Shown here: piece by piece, positions 8,183 through 16,397 of the stretch
How positions within the stretch are numbered: the stretch's first letter is position 1
Layout of the letters: the number at the start of each line of letters is the position of its first letter
Assembly: GCA_964545205.1 (NCBI GenBank)
Contig: CAZJFH010000022.1
Location: 1-64,000, forward strand
Direction of reading: 5' to 3'
From: CAZJFH01 sp964545205
GTDB taxonomy: Bacteria > Pseudomonadota > Alphaproteobacteria > Rhodospirillales > Magnetospirillaceae
Length of the DNA: 64,000 nucleotides
Notes under the pieces: model-generated
The model's database searches: none
What the model was told of the DNA's origin: nothing
What the model saw: the letters and a program-made list of their open reading frames with translations, nothing else
Translations under genes and position numbers: made by a program

Positions 8183-9635
8183 CGGCCGCTCCCTCCATCT
8201 CGTCGACCAGCGTGCCGCCGCCCAGCGCCTTGTACAGGTTCACCGCCGCCTCGAGGCGGGCGAAGCGGGTCAGCACGTATTCGTCCTCGACCCGGTTGAC
8301 GCTGCGGTCGGCTTCCAGCACCGCCAGGAAATCGGTCATGCCGATGTCGTAGGCGGCCAGCGCCAGCCGCCGTGCCTCGGCGGCGCGGCGCACCGCCGCG
8401 CGCTGGGCCTCCTCCTTGGCGGCCATCAGGCGCACGGCGGCCAGCGCGTCCTCGACGTCGCGCAGCGCGTTGAGGATGGTCTGGCCGTAGGTCCGGGTCA
8501 GCTCGTTGTAGTGCGCCTCGTTGCGGGCGATCTCGGCGGCGTTGCGGCCGCCGTCGAAGATGCTGGCGATCAGGCTGGAGGTCAGGTTGTAGAACACGCT
8601 CTGCGGCTGCAGCAGGGTCGCCCAGTGGGCGCTGCCCCAGCCGTACTGGCCGGTCAGGCTGACGCGCGGCAGCAGGTTGGCGCGGGCCGCCCCGATATCG
8701 GCGTTGGCGGCGCGCAGGTCGGCCTCGGCCCTGCGGATGTCGGGCCGCTGCAGCAGCAAATCCGACGGCAGGCCGGGATCGATCCGCGGCAGTTCCAGGT
8801 CCTCCAGCGAGCCGCCGCGCAGCTTCAGCGACTGGGGCGGCCGGCCGACCAGCACGGCCAGGCGGTTGTGCGCCCGCTGCGCCTGCAGCTCGTAGGTCGG
8901 CACCGTCGCCTCGGCCTGCGCCACGGCGTCGCGCTGCTGCGCCACCTCCAGGGCGGTGCCTTCGCCGATCTCGTAGCGCTGCTCGACGGTCCTCAGCACG
9001 CGCATCATGTTCTCGACGTTGCGCCGCGCGACGGCGGCCCGGTCGCGATTCTCGAGATAGCTCAGATAGCTCAGCGCGATGTCGGCCATCAGCGACATCG
9101 CGACCGCCTCGCGGTTGTAGGCGCTGGCCTCGGCGGCGGCCAGGGCGGCGTCCATCTGCGAGCGGTTGCGGCCCCACAGATCGAGTTCGTAGCTGGCCTC
9201 GAACCCCGCCGTGCGCAGCCGCGACGACTGCTTCGGCTGGCGCAGGCTGCCGGGGCCGCCTTCGGGGTACTCGAACTCGTCGTCGACGAAGCCGTCGACC
9301 TGGGGCAGCAGGGTGGCGCCGCGCGCGTCGATCGTCGCCCGCGCCTGGGCCAGCCGGTCCAGCGCCGCCTTGAGCTCGAGATTGCTCTTCAGCCCCTCCT
9401 CGATCAGCGCGTCGAGTTCGGGCGATCCGAACACCTGCCACCATTCGGCGCGCACGCCCGGCGCGTCGGCCGGCAGGGTCGGCCCGACCGCCTCGGGGCG
9501 TTCGGGCTCGGCGGCCGGCGCGGCGCTGTAGGCGGCGGGCAGCGAGACCTCGGGCGGCGGATAGTCGGGCTGCGGGGCGCATCCGGCCAGCGCGGCCAGG
9601 AATGCCGCCGCCGCGGCGCGGCGCGGCGTGCTCAT
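8154..9635 (-). CDS. NodT/TolC-family outer-membrane efflux lipoprotein
   Basis: 493 residues beginning MSTPRRAA with lipobox LAALAGC (Cys19). The sequence PAEWWQVF-like segment (RAEWWQVFGSPELDALIEEGL) and LLQRPDIRRAEADLRAANADIGAARANLLP are hallmarks of the NodT-type outer-membrane factors of the TolC superfamily. These trimers form the outer-membrane channel and periplasmic tunnel for tripartite export systems. Two OEP repeats are present. The start overlaps the stop of the upstream regulator (ATGA). It is likely the channel partner of the divergent ABC and HlyD genes, although NodT proteins more often serve RND pumps. Confidence 0.9.
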   Translation of the reverse strand: MSTPRRAAAAAFLAALAGCAPQPDYPPPEVSLPAAYSAAPAAEPERPEAVGPTLPADAPGVRAEWWQVFGSPELDALIEEGLKSNLELKAALDRLAQARATIDARGATLLPQVDGFVDDEFEYPEGGPGSLRQPKQSSRLRTAGFEASYELDLWGRNRSQMDAALAAAEASAYNREAVAMSLMADIALSYLSYLENRDRAAVARRNVENMMRVLRTVEQRYEIGEGTALEVAQQRDAVAQAEATVPTYELQAQRAHNRLAVLVGRPPQSLKLRGGSLEDLELPRIDPGLPSDLLLQRPDIRRAEADLRAANADIGAARANLLPRVSLTGQYGWGSAHWATLLQPQSVFYNLTSSLIASIFDGGRNAAEIARNEAHYNELTRTYGQTILNALRDVEDALAAVRLMAAKEEAQRAAVRRAAEARRLALAAYDIGMTDFLAVLEADRSVNRVEDEYVLTRFARLEAAVNLYKALGGGTLVDEMEGAADARSTTAVD

Positions 9636-11416
9636 GCCATCGTCCCCGGAACCAGTTGCCGCGCGAGCGCCGGCTCGTTCTGATTGGCCATCAGCACGTG
9701 CGAGAGCACCGGCTGGAGCATCGGATGGGTGAAGCCCAGTGTTCCCTCCTTGTCGCCGGCGCCATGCCGCAGGATGCCGGCGCGCACGGCGCGGTCGATC
9801 TCGGCGTGCAGCGCCTCGGGGGTGCCCGGCCACACCGCCTCCAGTTCGGTGACGGCGGCCAGGTGGGTGCGCGCGACCAGGCGCAGCAGGGCGCGGTCGA
9901 GCCCCAGCGCGTCGATGCGCGACATCACCAGCGAGACCAGGGTCAGCGGCACGCGGGTGGCGCCGGCGCGGGCGGCCTCGCCCTGGTGCAGGGCTTCGCG
10001 GCACAGCTCGGTCGCGAACAGCGGCACGCCGTGGGCCAGGGCGGCGATCGCGTCGATGGTCGCGCTCTTCAGGCGGGCGCCGGCGCAGGCGCGGACGGTG
10101 GCGGCGATGGCCTCGGCGGGCAGGCGCGACAGCTTGACGGTCTCGTCGACGGCCAGGTCGCGCAGCGGCGCCGGGCGCAACGACCGGCCGGCGTAGACCA
10201 GCAGCAGCGGGATTTCGCGCGTCGCCGCCGCCAGCGCGGCGACGACGCGGGCGTCGGCGTCCGAGGCCAGGTGCACGTCGTCGACCAGCAGCGCCAGCGG
10301 CCGTTCGGCGACCAGGCGGCGCACGGCCTCGGCGGCGCCGTCGGCGGGAGCGCGGCCGCGCAGGCCGGCGGCGGCCAGCAGCGCCGTGGCGACGCCGCCC
10401 TCGGCGGCGCAGCGGCATTCGATCCAGCCCAGGCCGGCGTCGCGGCAGCGCGCGCCGAAGGCGCGGCCCAGCGTCGTCTTGCCCATGCCGGCCTCGCCCT
10501 CGAGCCAGACCAGCGCGCCCTTGCCCGCCCGCAGCGGTTCGATCCGCGCGACCAGGGCGTCGAGTTCCTCGCCGCGACCGAACAGGGTCGCGGGCTCGGG
10601 CGGGGCGGCGCGGCGGCGGCGGCGGCCGCCGCGCAGCGGCAGGCGCAGTCCGTCTTCCGGCGGCTCCTCGCCGTCTTCGGCGCGATGGGCGAAGGCCAGC
10701 ATCCGCGCCGCCGTCGCGTCGAGCGCGATCGTGCCGCCGGCGGCCTCGGCGCGCAGGGCGCGGGCGTCGCCGATCAGGCGGCCGGCGACGGTCTCGCCGG
10801 TCCAGCCGCCGGCGCGTTCGATGCTGGCGACCAGATATCCGCTCGCCAGCCCGGCGGCCAGCGGCGGCGCCTCGGCGCCGGCGCGGCGGCCGGTGGCGAA
10901 CTGCTCGGCGACGGCGCGCGCCGCGGCGAGCGCCCGCGCGGCGTCGTCCTCGCGCGTCCGGCTGAGGCCGAAGATCACGTCGACGCCGCTCGCCGGCCTG
11001 GCGACCATCACCGCGTCGCCGTCGGCGGTGGCGTTGATCACCGCGGCCTGCAGCAGCCGCCAGTCCTCGGCGTCGCCGCCCTCGGCCGCCAGGCTGAGCA
11101 CGCAGGCGGCGCGCAGTTCGAGGCCGCTGCCGACGGCGTTGCCCAGGGCGGCCGGCTCGGCCTCGCCGCCGCTGCGCCCGGCGAGCTGGTAGCCCTTGCC
11201 GACCGCCATGGCGCGGTTGGTGACGTTGAGCTTCTTGAACAGCGCCACGACGTGCTGCTTGACGGTGCCGATGCCGATGCCGAGCTCGTGGGCGATGTCC
11301 TTGTTGGCCTTGCCGGCCTTCAGCAGCGCCAGGATCTCGAGCTGGCGCGGCGTCAGGTTGTGTTCGGCGGCGTCGGCCCTGGCGGGATCGCGTTCGGACG
11401 CGCGGACGTTGGTCAT
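9632..11416 (-). CDS. LuxR-type HTH / cyclase-like / AAA ATPase regulator with inverted domain order
   Basis: 594 residues from the ATG at 11416, which overlaps the stop of the preceding gene. A LuxR/GerE HTH lies at the N-terminus (about 21-68; LTPRQLEILALLKAGKANKD, then GTVKQHVVALFKKLNV). Residues about 100-240 resemble a class III nucleotide cyclase fold, but the metal-binding Asp positions are not conserved, so it is probably a sensor domain. An AAA/STAND ATPase follows from about 277: Walker A GEAGMGKTT (307-315), Walker B LALLVDDVH (about 375-381). STAND LuxR regulators usually carry the HTH at the C-terminus. It is probably the dedicated transcription regulator of this secretion locus. 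Confidence 0.82.
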   Translation of the reverse strand: MTNVRASERDPARADAAEHNLTPRQLEILALLKAGKANKDIAHELGIGIGTVKQHVVALFKKLNVTNRAMAVGKGYQLAGRSGGEAEPAALGNAVGSGLELRAACVLSLAAEGGDAEDWRLLQAAVINATADGDAVMVARPASGVDVIFGLSRTREDDAARALAAARAVAEQFATGRRAGAEAPPLAAGLASGYLVASIERAGGWTGETVAGRLIGDARALRAEAAGGTIALDATAARMLAFAHRAEDGEEPPEDGLRLPLRGGRRRRRAAPPEPATLFGRGEELDALVARIEPLRAGKGALVWLEGEAGMGKTTLGRAFGARCRDAGLGWIECRCAAEGGVATALLAAAGLRGRAPADGAAEAVRRLVAERPLALLVDDVHLASDADARVVAALAAATREIPLLLVYAGRSLRPAPLRDLAVDETVKLSRLPAEAIAATVRACAGARLKSATIDAIAALAHGVPLFATELCREALHQGEAARAGATRVPLTLVSLVMSRIDALGLDRALLRLVARTHLAAVTELEAVWPGTPEALHAEIDRAVRAGILRHGAGDKEGTLGFTHPMLQPVLSHVLMANQNEPALARQLVPGTMA

Positions 11417-12351
11417 GGCGCGCGCGACCGCTTCGCGGCCAGGTACTGCGAGATGTCGTCGATGGCGTCCTGGAGCCGGGCGCCGAGCGCGTCCCGCGGC
11501 GGCGCGGCCTGAGCCTGCGCCGCGGCGGCCGGCCTTGCCGCCGCCGGGCGCTCGGCGGCGTCGTCGGGCCTGACCAGCGCCCGCAGCACCTTGATGCCGG
11601 CGGGCTGCGGCTTGCCGGAGGCGGCCGGCCTGGTCCCGGCCGCCGGCGCCTCGATCGCGACCGGCATTTCGCTGGGCTCGGGCCTGGCCTCCGGCACGCG
11701 CTTCGCGGCCTGATCCGCGGCCTCGGGCTTCTCGGGCGGCTTCTCGGCCTTGGGCTTCTCGGGCGGCTTCTCGGGCGGCTTCTCGGCCTTCGGCTTCTCG
11801 GGTTCCGCGGCCTTGAGCCTCTCGGCCGGCTTTTCCGGTTTCGGCTCTTCGGCCGCGGTCTTCGGCTTTGCGGCCTCGGCGGGGCGCGCCGGTTCGACGG
11901 CGGCCGGCCGCCGCCCCAGGGTGTCCTCGATATGGCGCAGTCGCACGTCCAGGTTCTGCATCCGGCGGTCCAGCGTCTCCAGGCTCGTGGCGGTCGCGCG
12001 CATCGCCTCCATCACCGGGGCGTCGCGGTCGGGGCGGGGGGCGCCGTTCAGCCGGGTGGCGGCGAGCAGCGCGACCAGGGACTCGACGTAGGCCAGGTCG
12101 AAATCCGCATCCTGCGCGCCGGGCGCCGTGCGGGCGATCCGCTCGGCGGCCGAGCGGACCAGTTTCTCGATGGCGTCGAAGACCGACCTGTCCTGGCCGG
12201 CCGGCGCCCCGGCCGCGCCGGAAGCCACGTCGCGCATGCCCTGACCGTCCTGCGCCAACAGTCGTTGGAGCTGCTTGAGGGCGAGAACGCTTGGTTGCTC
12301 GTGGCTCAACTGGGTCTCCGGTGGCGCCCCATGCCTTTCGCATAGCCGCAT
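11413..12351 (-). CDS. Pro/Lys/Glu-rich coiled-coil protein, unknown function
   Basis: 312 residues with no recognised domain. The N-terminal third (about 20-140) is helical and ends in a likely coiled coil (ATSLETLDRRMQNLDVRLRH). The middle (about 160-225) is a low-complexity run of PEKP and KAEKP units, similar to TolA or TonB periplasm-spanning linkers. The C-terminus (ALGARLQDAIDDISQYLAAK) is a predicted amphipathic helix. There is no signal peptide or membrane segment, so it is probably cytoplasmic. It is the first gene of the leftward operon, translationally coupled to the regulator. The first ATG gives an unusual polar N-terminus; a start further in is possible. Confidence 0.65.
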   Translation of the reverse strand: MRLCERHGAPPETQLSHEQPSVLALKQLQRLLAQDGQGMRDVASGAAGAPAGQDRSVFDAIEKLVRSAAERIARTAPGAQDADFDLAYVESLVALLAATRLNGAPRPDRDAPVMEAMRATATSLETLDRRMQNLDVRLRHIEDTLGRRPAAVEPARPAEAAKPKTAAEEPKPEKPAERLKAAEPEKPKAEKPPEKPPEKPKAEKPPEKPEAADQAAKRVPEARPEPSEMPVAIEAPAAGTRPAASGKPQPAGIKVLRALVRPDDAAERPAAARPAAAAQAQAAPPRDALGARLQDAIDDISQYLAAKRSRAP

Positions 12352-12503
12352 AGGACGTCATACTTCTGTTGGACGAGGACTGCCCTAATTTGTCCAGGAC
12401 TACCACATTTTAAGAAATTTGTTAATGTTCCAATCCTATGTATGAGCAAGCGCCGGGACTGGGCGACAGATTGAATCGGAACGGAAAAGGAAACGTTAAC
12501 GCC
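12352..12503. promoter_or_regulatory. Divergent control region of the type I secretion locus
   Basis: About 150 bp, clearly more AT-rich than its surroundings, lies between the leftward operon (start 12351) and the tandem ABC gene. It contains TTAAGAAATTTGTTAA at 12410-12425, an element also seen upstream of flgB (31003-31018) and, in shortened form, before the second type I secretion operon (44227). A further GTTAAC lies at about 12494-12499. GGAAAAGG at 12482-12490 is a ribosome-binding site supporting the ATG at 12504 over the one at 12438. Confidence 0.5.
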
Positions 12504-15500
12504 ATGGATGCAAGCGCAGCGGCGGTCGACGTTCCGGAGGGAGGGCGCAAGCCGAGGAAGGCCGCCGCGGCGCCGTTCCGGATCGGGCGCTTCTCCAGCA
12601 TCCTGCGGCTGGTTCCCGACCTGTTCCTGGCCAGCGTCGTCATCAACCTGCTCGGCCTGGTCATGCCGCTGACCATGCTGCAGATGTACGACCGCATCAT
12701 CCCGCACCAGTCGACCTCGACCCTGGGCCTGCTGGTCGGCGGCGTCGTCCTGGCGCTGCTGCTCGACGCCCTGGTGCGCATGGCGCGTTCGCACCTGACC
12801 GGCTGGATCGGCGCCCGTTTCGAGCACCGCGCCAGCTGCGCGGCGGTTCGCCGCATGCTCGACGCGCGCCTGGGCGACTACGAGCGCGTCGGCTCCAGCA
12901 CGCATCTCGAGCGTCTGCGCGCCACGGTCGCGGTGCGCGACTTCTATTCCGGCCAGGCGCTGCTGTCGCTGTTCGACCTGCCGTTCATCGCCATCTTCAT
13001 CGCCCTGATCGCGATCATCGCCGGCCCGCTGGTGTTCGTGCCGCTGACCTTGATCGCCGCCTTCGTCGCCGTCGCCTGGTGGCACGGCCGCAAGCTCAAG
13101 GCCGCCCTCTACGACCGCATCAAGTTCGACGAGCGGCGGTTCAGCTTCATCGCCGACACGCTGGGCGGCATCCACAGCATCAAGGGCATGGCGCTCGAAG
13201 GCGTGATGCAGCGCCGCTACGAGATGCTGCAGGACACCAACGCCAAGATGAGCTTCGACAGCTCGAAGCGCTCGATCACCGCCCTGAACATCGGTTGGAT
13301 GTTCAGCCAGCTGTCGACGGTGCTGGTCGTCGCCTTCGGCGCGGCCCTGGTGGTGATGGGCGAGATGACGCCGGGTTCCCTGGCCGCCTGCATCATGCTG
13401 TCGGGCCGCAGCCTGGCGCCGCTGCAGTCGGCGCTGGGCACCTGGGTGCGCTTCCAGGGCTTCTCGGTCGCCCGCCGCCAGCTCGAGACGGTGTTCGAGC
13501 TGCCGGCCTCGCCGCAGGTCGGCAAGCCGGCGCTGCCGCAGGTCGAGGGCGTGGTCGAACTGCGCAACGCCGGCTTCGGCTTTCCCGGCCGCGCCACCAA
13601 CCTGTTCGAGGATCTGACGCTGCTGATCAAGCCCGGCGAATGCATCGGCATCGTCGGCGACAGCGGCAGCGGCAAGACGACGCTGCTGTCGATGCTGGCC
13701 GGGCTGACCGCGCCGACCAGCGGCAGCGTCATGGTCGACGGCTACGACCTCGCCAACTTCTCCAGCGCTTCGCTGTCGCGGCGGATCGCCTACCTGCCGC
13801 AGCGCGGCGAGCTGTTCAACGGCACCATCCTCGAGAACATCACGATGTTCGACCCGTCGCTCGACGCGACGGCGCTGGAGGTCGCGCGCGGCCTCGGCCT
13901 CGACAAGGTGGTGGCGACGATGCGCAACGGCTACGAGACGGTGGTCGGCAACACCGCCGCCGACGCCATGCCGGGCGGCGTCAAGCAGCGCATCGCCATC
14001 GCGCGGGCGCTGGTGCACCGGCCCAAGGTGGTGCTGTTCGACGAGGCCAACCTGGCGATCGACTCCGCCGGCGACGAGGACCTGCGCGCCCTGCTGGCGT
14101 CGATGAAGGGCGATCGCACGATGGTGCTGGTGACCCATCGGCCGTCGCTGCTCAACCTCGCCGACCGGGTGTTCGAGATCAAGGGCTCGCGTCTGGTCGC
14201 AAGCACGGCGCAGGAGGCGCTGTCGAATTCGGGACCGGTGGCGGACGTCGAGTCCAAGGCGCTGGTGCCCGAGCGGCCGGCCGTCGACCAGCGCATCGCG
14301 GCGACGGTGCTGTCGCGCTTCAAGGTGCAGACCGACCTGTCGATGTGCCTGGTCGGGCTGCTCACCGCGATGGGCTGGCGCGGCAATCCGCGCCAGCTCG
14401 CCGAGGCCCTGCCGCATGTCGCCGACTCGCTCGACCTGACCGGGGTGCGGCGGGTGATGGCGAACCTGAACTACACCTGCGATTCCTTCCGCGCCAACCT
14501 GACCGAGATCGACGATCTGTCGCTGCCCTGCCTGTTCCTGCCCGACGACGGCCACGCGCAGGTGCTGCTGTCGGCGGAGGAGGACGGCACCTTCGCCGCG
14601 TTCGACGGCGAGTCGGTGGCGATGAAGCGCGTGCCGCGCGGCGCCGTGCCCGGCATCGCCCACGTCTTCCGGCCGGTCGAGGCGCCGGCCCGCGGGGCTC
14701 AGCGCGCGAGCTGGATCCGCGGCATCTTCGCGCGGTTCCGGCCGATGATCTGGCTGGGCCTGCTGCTGACCGTGGGCATCAACCTGCTGACCCTGGCGAC
14801 GCCGGGCTTCGTGATGTTCAGCTACGACCGGGTGCTGCCCAGCGGCGACCTCGGGGCGATGCCGTATCTGGTCGCCGGCGTCATGGTCGCCCTGGTGGTG
14901 GCGCTGATCCTGCGCCGGCTGCGCGCGCAGATGCTGTCCTTCATGGGCGCCCGCACCGAATTCGCGGTCGGCACCACCATCTTCCAGCGCATCCTGGCGC
15001 TGCCGGCGTGGTCGACCGAGCAGGCGGCGGTCGGCTCGCAGGTGGCGCGCATCAAGGACTTCGAGTCGATGCGCGACATGTTCGTCGGCCCGGTGGCGCT
15101 GCTGGCCTACGACCTGCCCGGCGCCCTGATCTTCGTCATCGTGCTGGCCTTGATCAATCCGTGGCTGGTGCCGGTGATCCTGGTGGTGATCGTCGCCTTC
15201 CTGCTTCTGGGCGCGCTGTCGCAGCCGGGCCTGTCCGCCCGCGCCATGGTCGCCTCGCGGGCCTCGTCGCAGCGCGCCGAGTTCCTGTCCGACACCCTGG
15301 TCAAGATGCGGGCGATCAAGTACGCCGGCGCCGAGGACCGCTGGTTCGAACGCTTCCGCCAGCTCTCGGCGAAGTCCGTCGCCCACGAGTTCAAGGCCCA
15401 GCAGTACACCGAGCGCGTTTCGATCGCCGCCGGCACCATCTCGCAGATCGCGGTGATCGCGGCGATCACCACGGCGGTGCTGGGCGTGTTCGCCGGCACG

Positions 15501-16397
15501 ACCAGCGTCGGCGCCGTCGTCGCGGTGATGATCCTGGTGTTCCGCCTGGTCGGGCCGCTGCAGAGCGCCTTCCTGTCGATGGGCACGCTGGTGCGCGTGA
15601 CCACCAGCATGCGCCAGATCGACAACCTGATGCGCCTGAAGGGCGACCGCGACAGCCTGGCGTTGCGCCAGGCGCCGCCGGCCCTGAAGGGCGAGGTGTC
15701 GTTCGCCCGCGTGTCGTTCCGCTACTCGCAGGACGCCGACCCGGCGCTGCTCGGGGTCACCTTCCGCGTGCTGCCGGGGCAGGTCTGCGCCATCGCCGGG
15801 CCCAACGGTTCGGGCAAGAGCACGATCATCAAGCTGATCACCGGCATCTACACGCCGCAGGCCGGCAGCGTGCGTCTCGACAACATCGACATCCGCCAGA
15901 TCGATCCCGGCGACCTGCGCTCGATCATCTCCTACGCGCCGCAGCACTGCGACATGTTCTTCGGCACCATCGCGCAGAACCTTCGCCTGGTCTATCCGCT
16001 GGCCACCGACGAGGAACTGCGCTGGGCCACCCACATGGCCGGCCTCTACAACGACATCATGGCGATGCCCCGCGGCTTCGACACGCGGGTCGCCGACGGC
16101 CAGGCCGACCAGCTGCCGCACGGCTTCCGCCAGCGGCTGTCGCTGGCCAGGGCCTATCTCAAGCCGGCGCCGGTGCTGCTGTTCGACGAGCCCGGCAACG
16201 GCCTCGACTACGAAGCCGACCTCGCCTTCCAGCGGGCGGTCGGCACGCTGCGCGGCAAGACGACGATCGTGCTGGCCTCGCACCGGCCCAGCCATCTCAA
16301 GATGGCCGACGTGGTCGTGTACATGGAGGACGGCTACGTCCGCCAGGTCGGAAGCTGGGAGCAGGTCAGTCCGCTGATCATGGGGAAAATGCGGTGA
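12504..16397 (+). CDS. Tandem-fused double type I secretion ABC transporter
   Basis: 1297 residues with two complete ABC half-transporters in one chain. Half 1: six-helix membrane domain (about 40-330) and NBD with Walker A GDSGSGKTT (about 385), signature PGGVKQR (about 489), Walker B VVLFDEA. A linker (about 593-715) resembles the C39-like domain of HlyB/LapB transporters; the catalytic Cys position is not Cys. Half 2: membrane domain (about 740-1030), Walker A GPNGSGKST (about 1099), signature LPHGFRQR (about 1203), Walker B LLFDEP. Both signatures differ from LSGGQ. It would act as a monomeric full exporter in the inner membrane. Substrate unknown. ATG 12438 is an alternative start. The stop overlaps the HlyD start. 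Confidence 0.9.
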   Translation: MDASAAAVDVPEGGRKPRKAAAAPFRIGRFSSILRLVPDLFLASVVINLLGLVMPLTMLQMYDRIIPHQSTSTLGLLVGGVVLALLLDALVRMARSHLTGWIGARFEHRASCAAVRRMLDARLGDYERVGSSTHLERLRATVAVRDFYSGQALLSLFDLPFIAIFIALIAIIAGPLVFVPLTLIAAFVAVAWWHGRKLKAALYDRIKFDERRFSFIADTLGGIHSIKGMALEGVMQRRYEMLQDTNAKMSFDSSKRSITALNIGWMFSQLSTVLVVAFGAALVVMGEMTPGSLAACIMLSGRSLAPLQSALGTWVRFQGFSVARRQLETVFELPASPQVGKPALPQVEGVVELRNAGFGFPGRATNLFEDLTLLIKPGECIGIVGDSGSGKTTLLSMLAGLTAPTSGSVMVDGYDLANFSSASLSRRIAYLPQRGELFNGTILENITMFDPSLDATALEVARGLGLDKVVATMRNGYETVVGNTAADAMPGGVKQRIAIARALVHRPKVVLFDEANLAIDSAGDEDLRALLASMKGDRTMVLVTHRPSLLNLADRVFEIKGSRLVASTAQEALSNSGPVADVESKALVPERPAVDQRIAATVLSRFKVQTDLSMCLVGLLTAMGWRGNPRQLAEALPHVADSLDLTGVRRVMANLNYTCDSFRANLTEIDDLSLPCLFLPDDGHAQVLLSAEEDGTFAAFDGESVAMKRVPRGAVPGIAHVFRPVEAPARGAQRASWIRGIFARFRPMIWLGLLLTVGINLLTLATPGFVMFSYDRVLPSGDLGAMPYLVAGVMVALVVALILRRLRAQMLSFMGARTEFAVGTTIFQRILALPAWSTEQAAVGSQVARIKDFESMRDMFVGPVALLAYDLPGALIFVIVLALINPWLVPVILVVIVAFLLLGALSQPGLSARAMVASRASSQRAEFLSDTLVKMRAIKYAGAEDRWFERFRQLSAKSVAHEFKAQQYTERVSIAAGTISQIAVIAAITTAVLGVFAGTTSVGAVVAVMILVFRLVGPLQSAFLSMGTLVRVTTSMRQIDNLMRLKGDRDSLALRQAPPALKGEVSFARVSFRYSQDADPALLGVTFRVLPGQVCAIAGPNGSGKSTIIKLITGIYTPQAGSVRLDNIDIRQIDPGDLRSIISYAPQHCDMFFGTIAQNLRLVYPLATDEELRWATHMAGLYNDIMAMPRGFDTRVADGQADQLPHGFRQRLSLARAYLKPAPVLLFDEPGNGLDYEADLAFQRAVGTLRGKTTIVLASHRPSHLKMADVVVYMEDGYVRQVGSWEQVSPLIMGKMR

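Noticed and set aside
11690..11850. Short tandem repeats in DNA (GGGCTTCTCGGGCGG-like units)
   Set aside because: They encode the PEKP/KAEKP run of the protein at 11413-12351, so they are treated as coding low complexity.
14281..14650. Active C39 peptidase domain within the fused ABC protein
   Set aside because: The catalytic Cys position is not Cys in my alignment by eye to the ECGxxC motif, so it is read as a non-catalytic HlyB/LapB-type domain.
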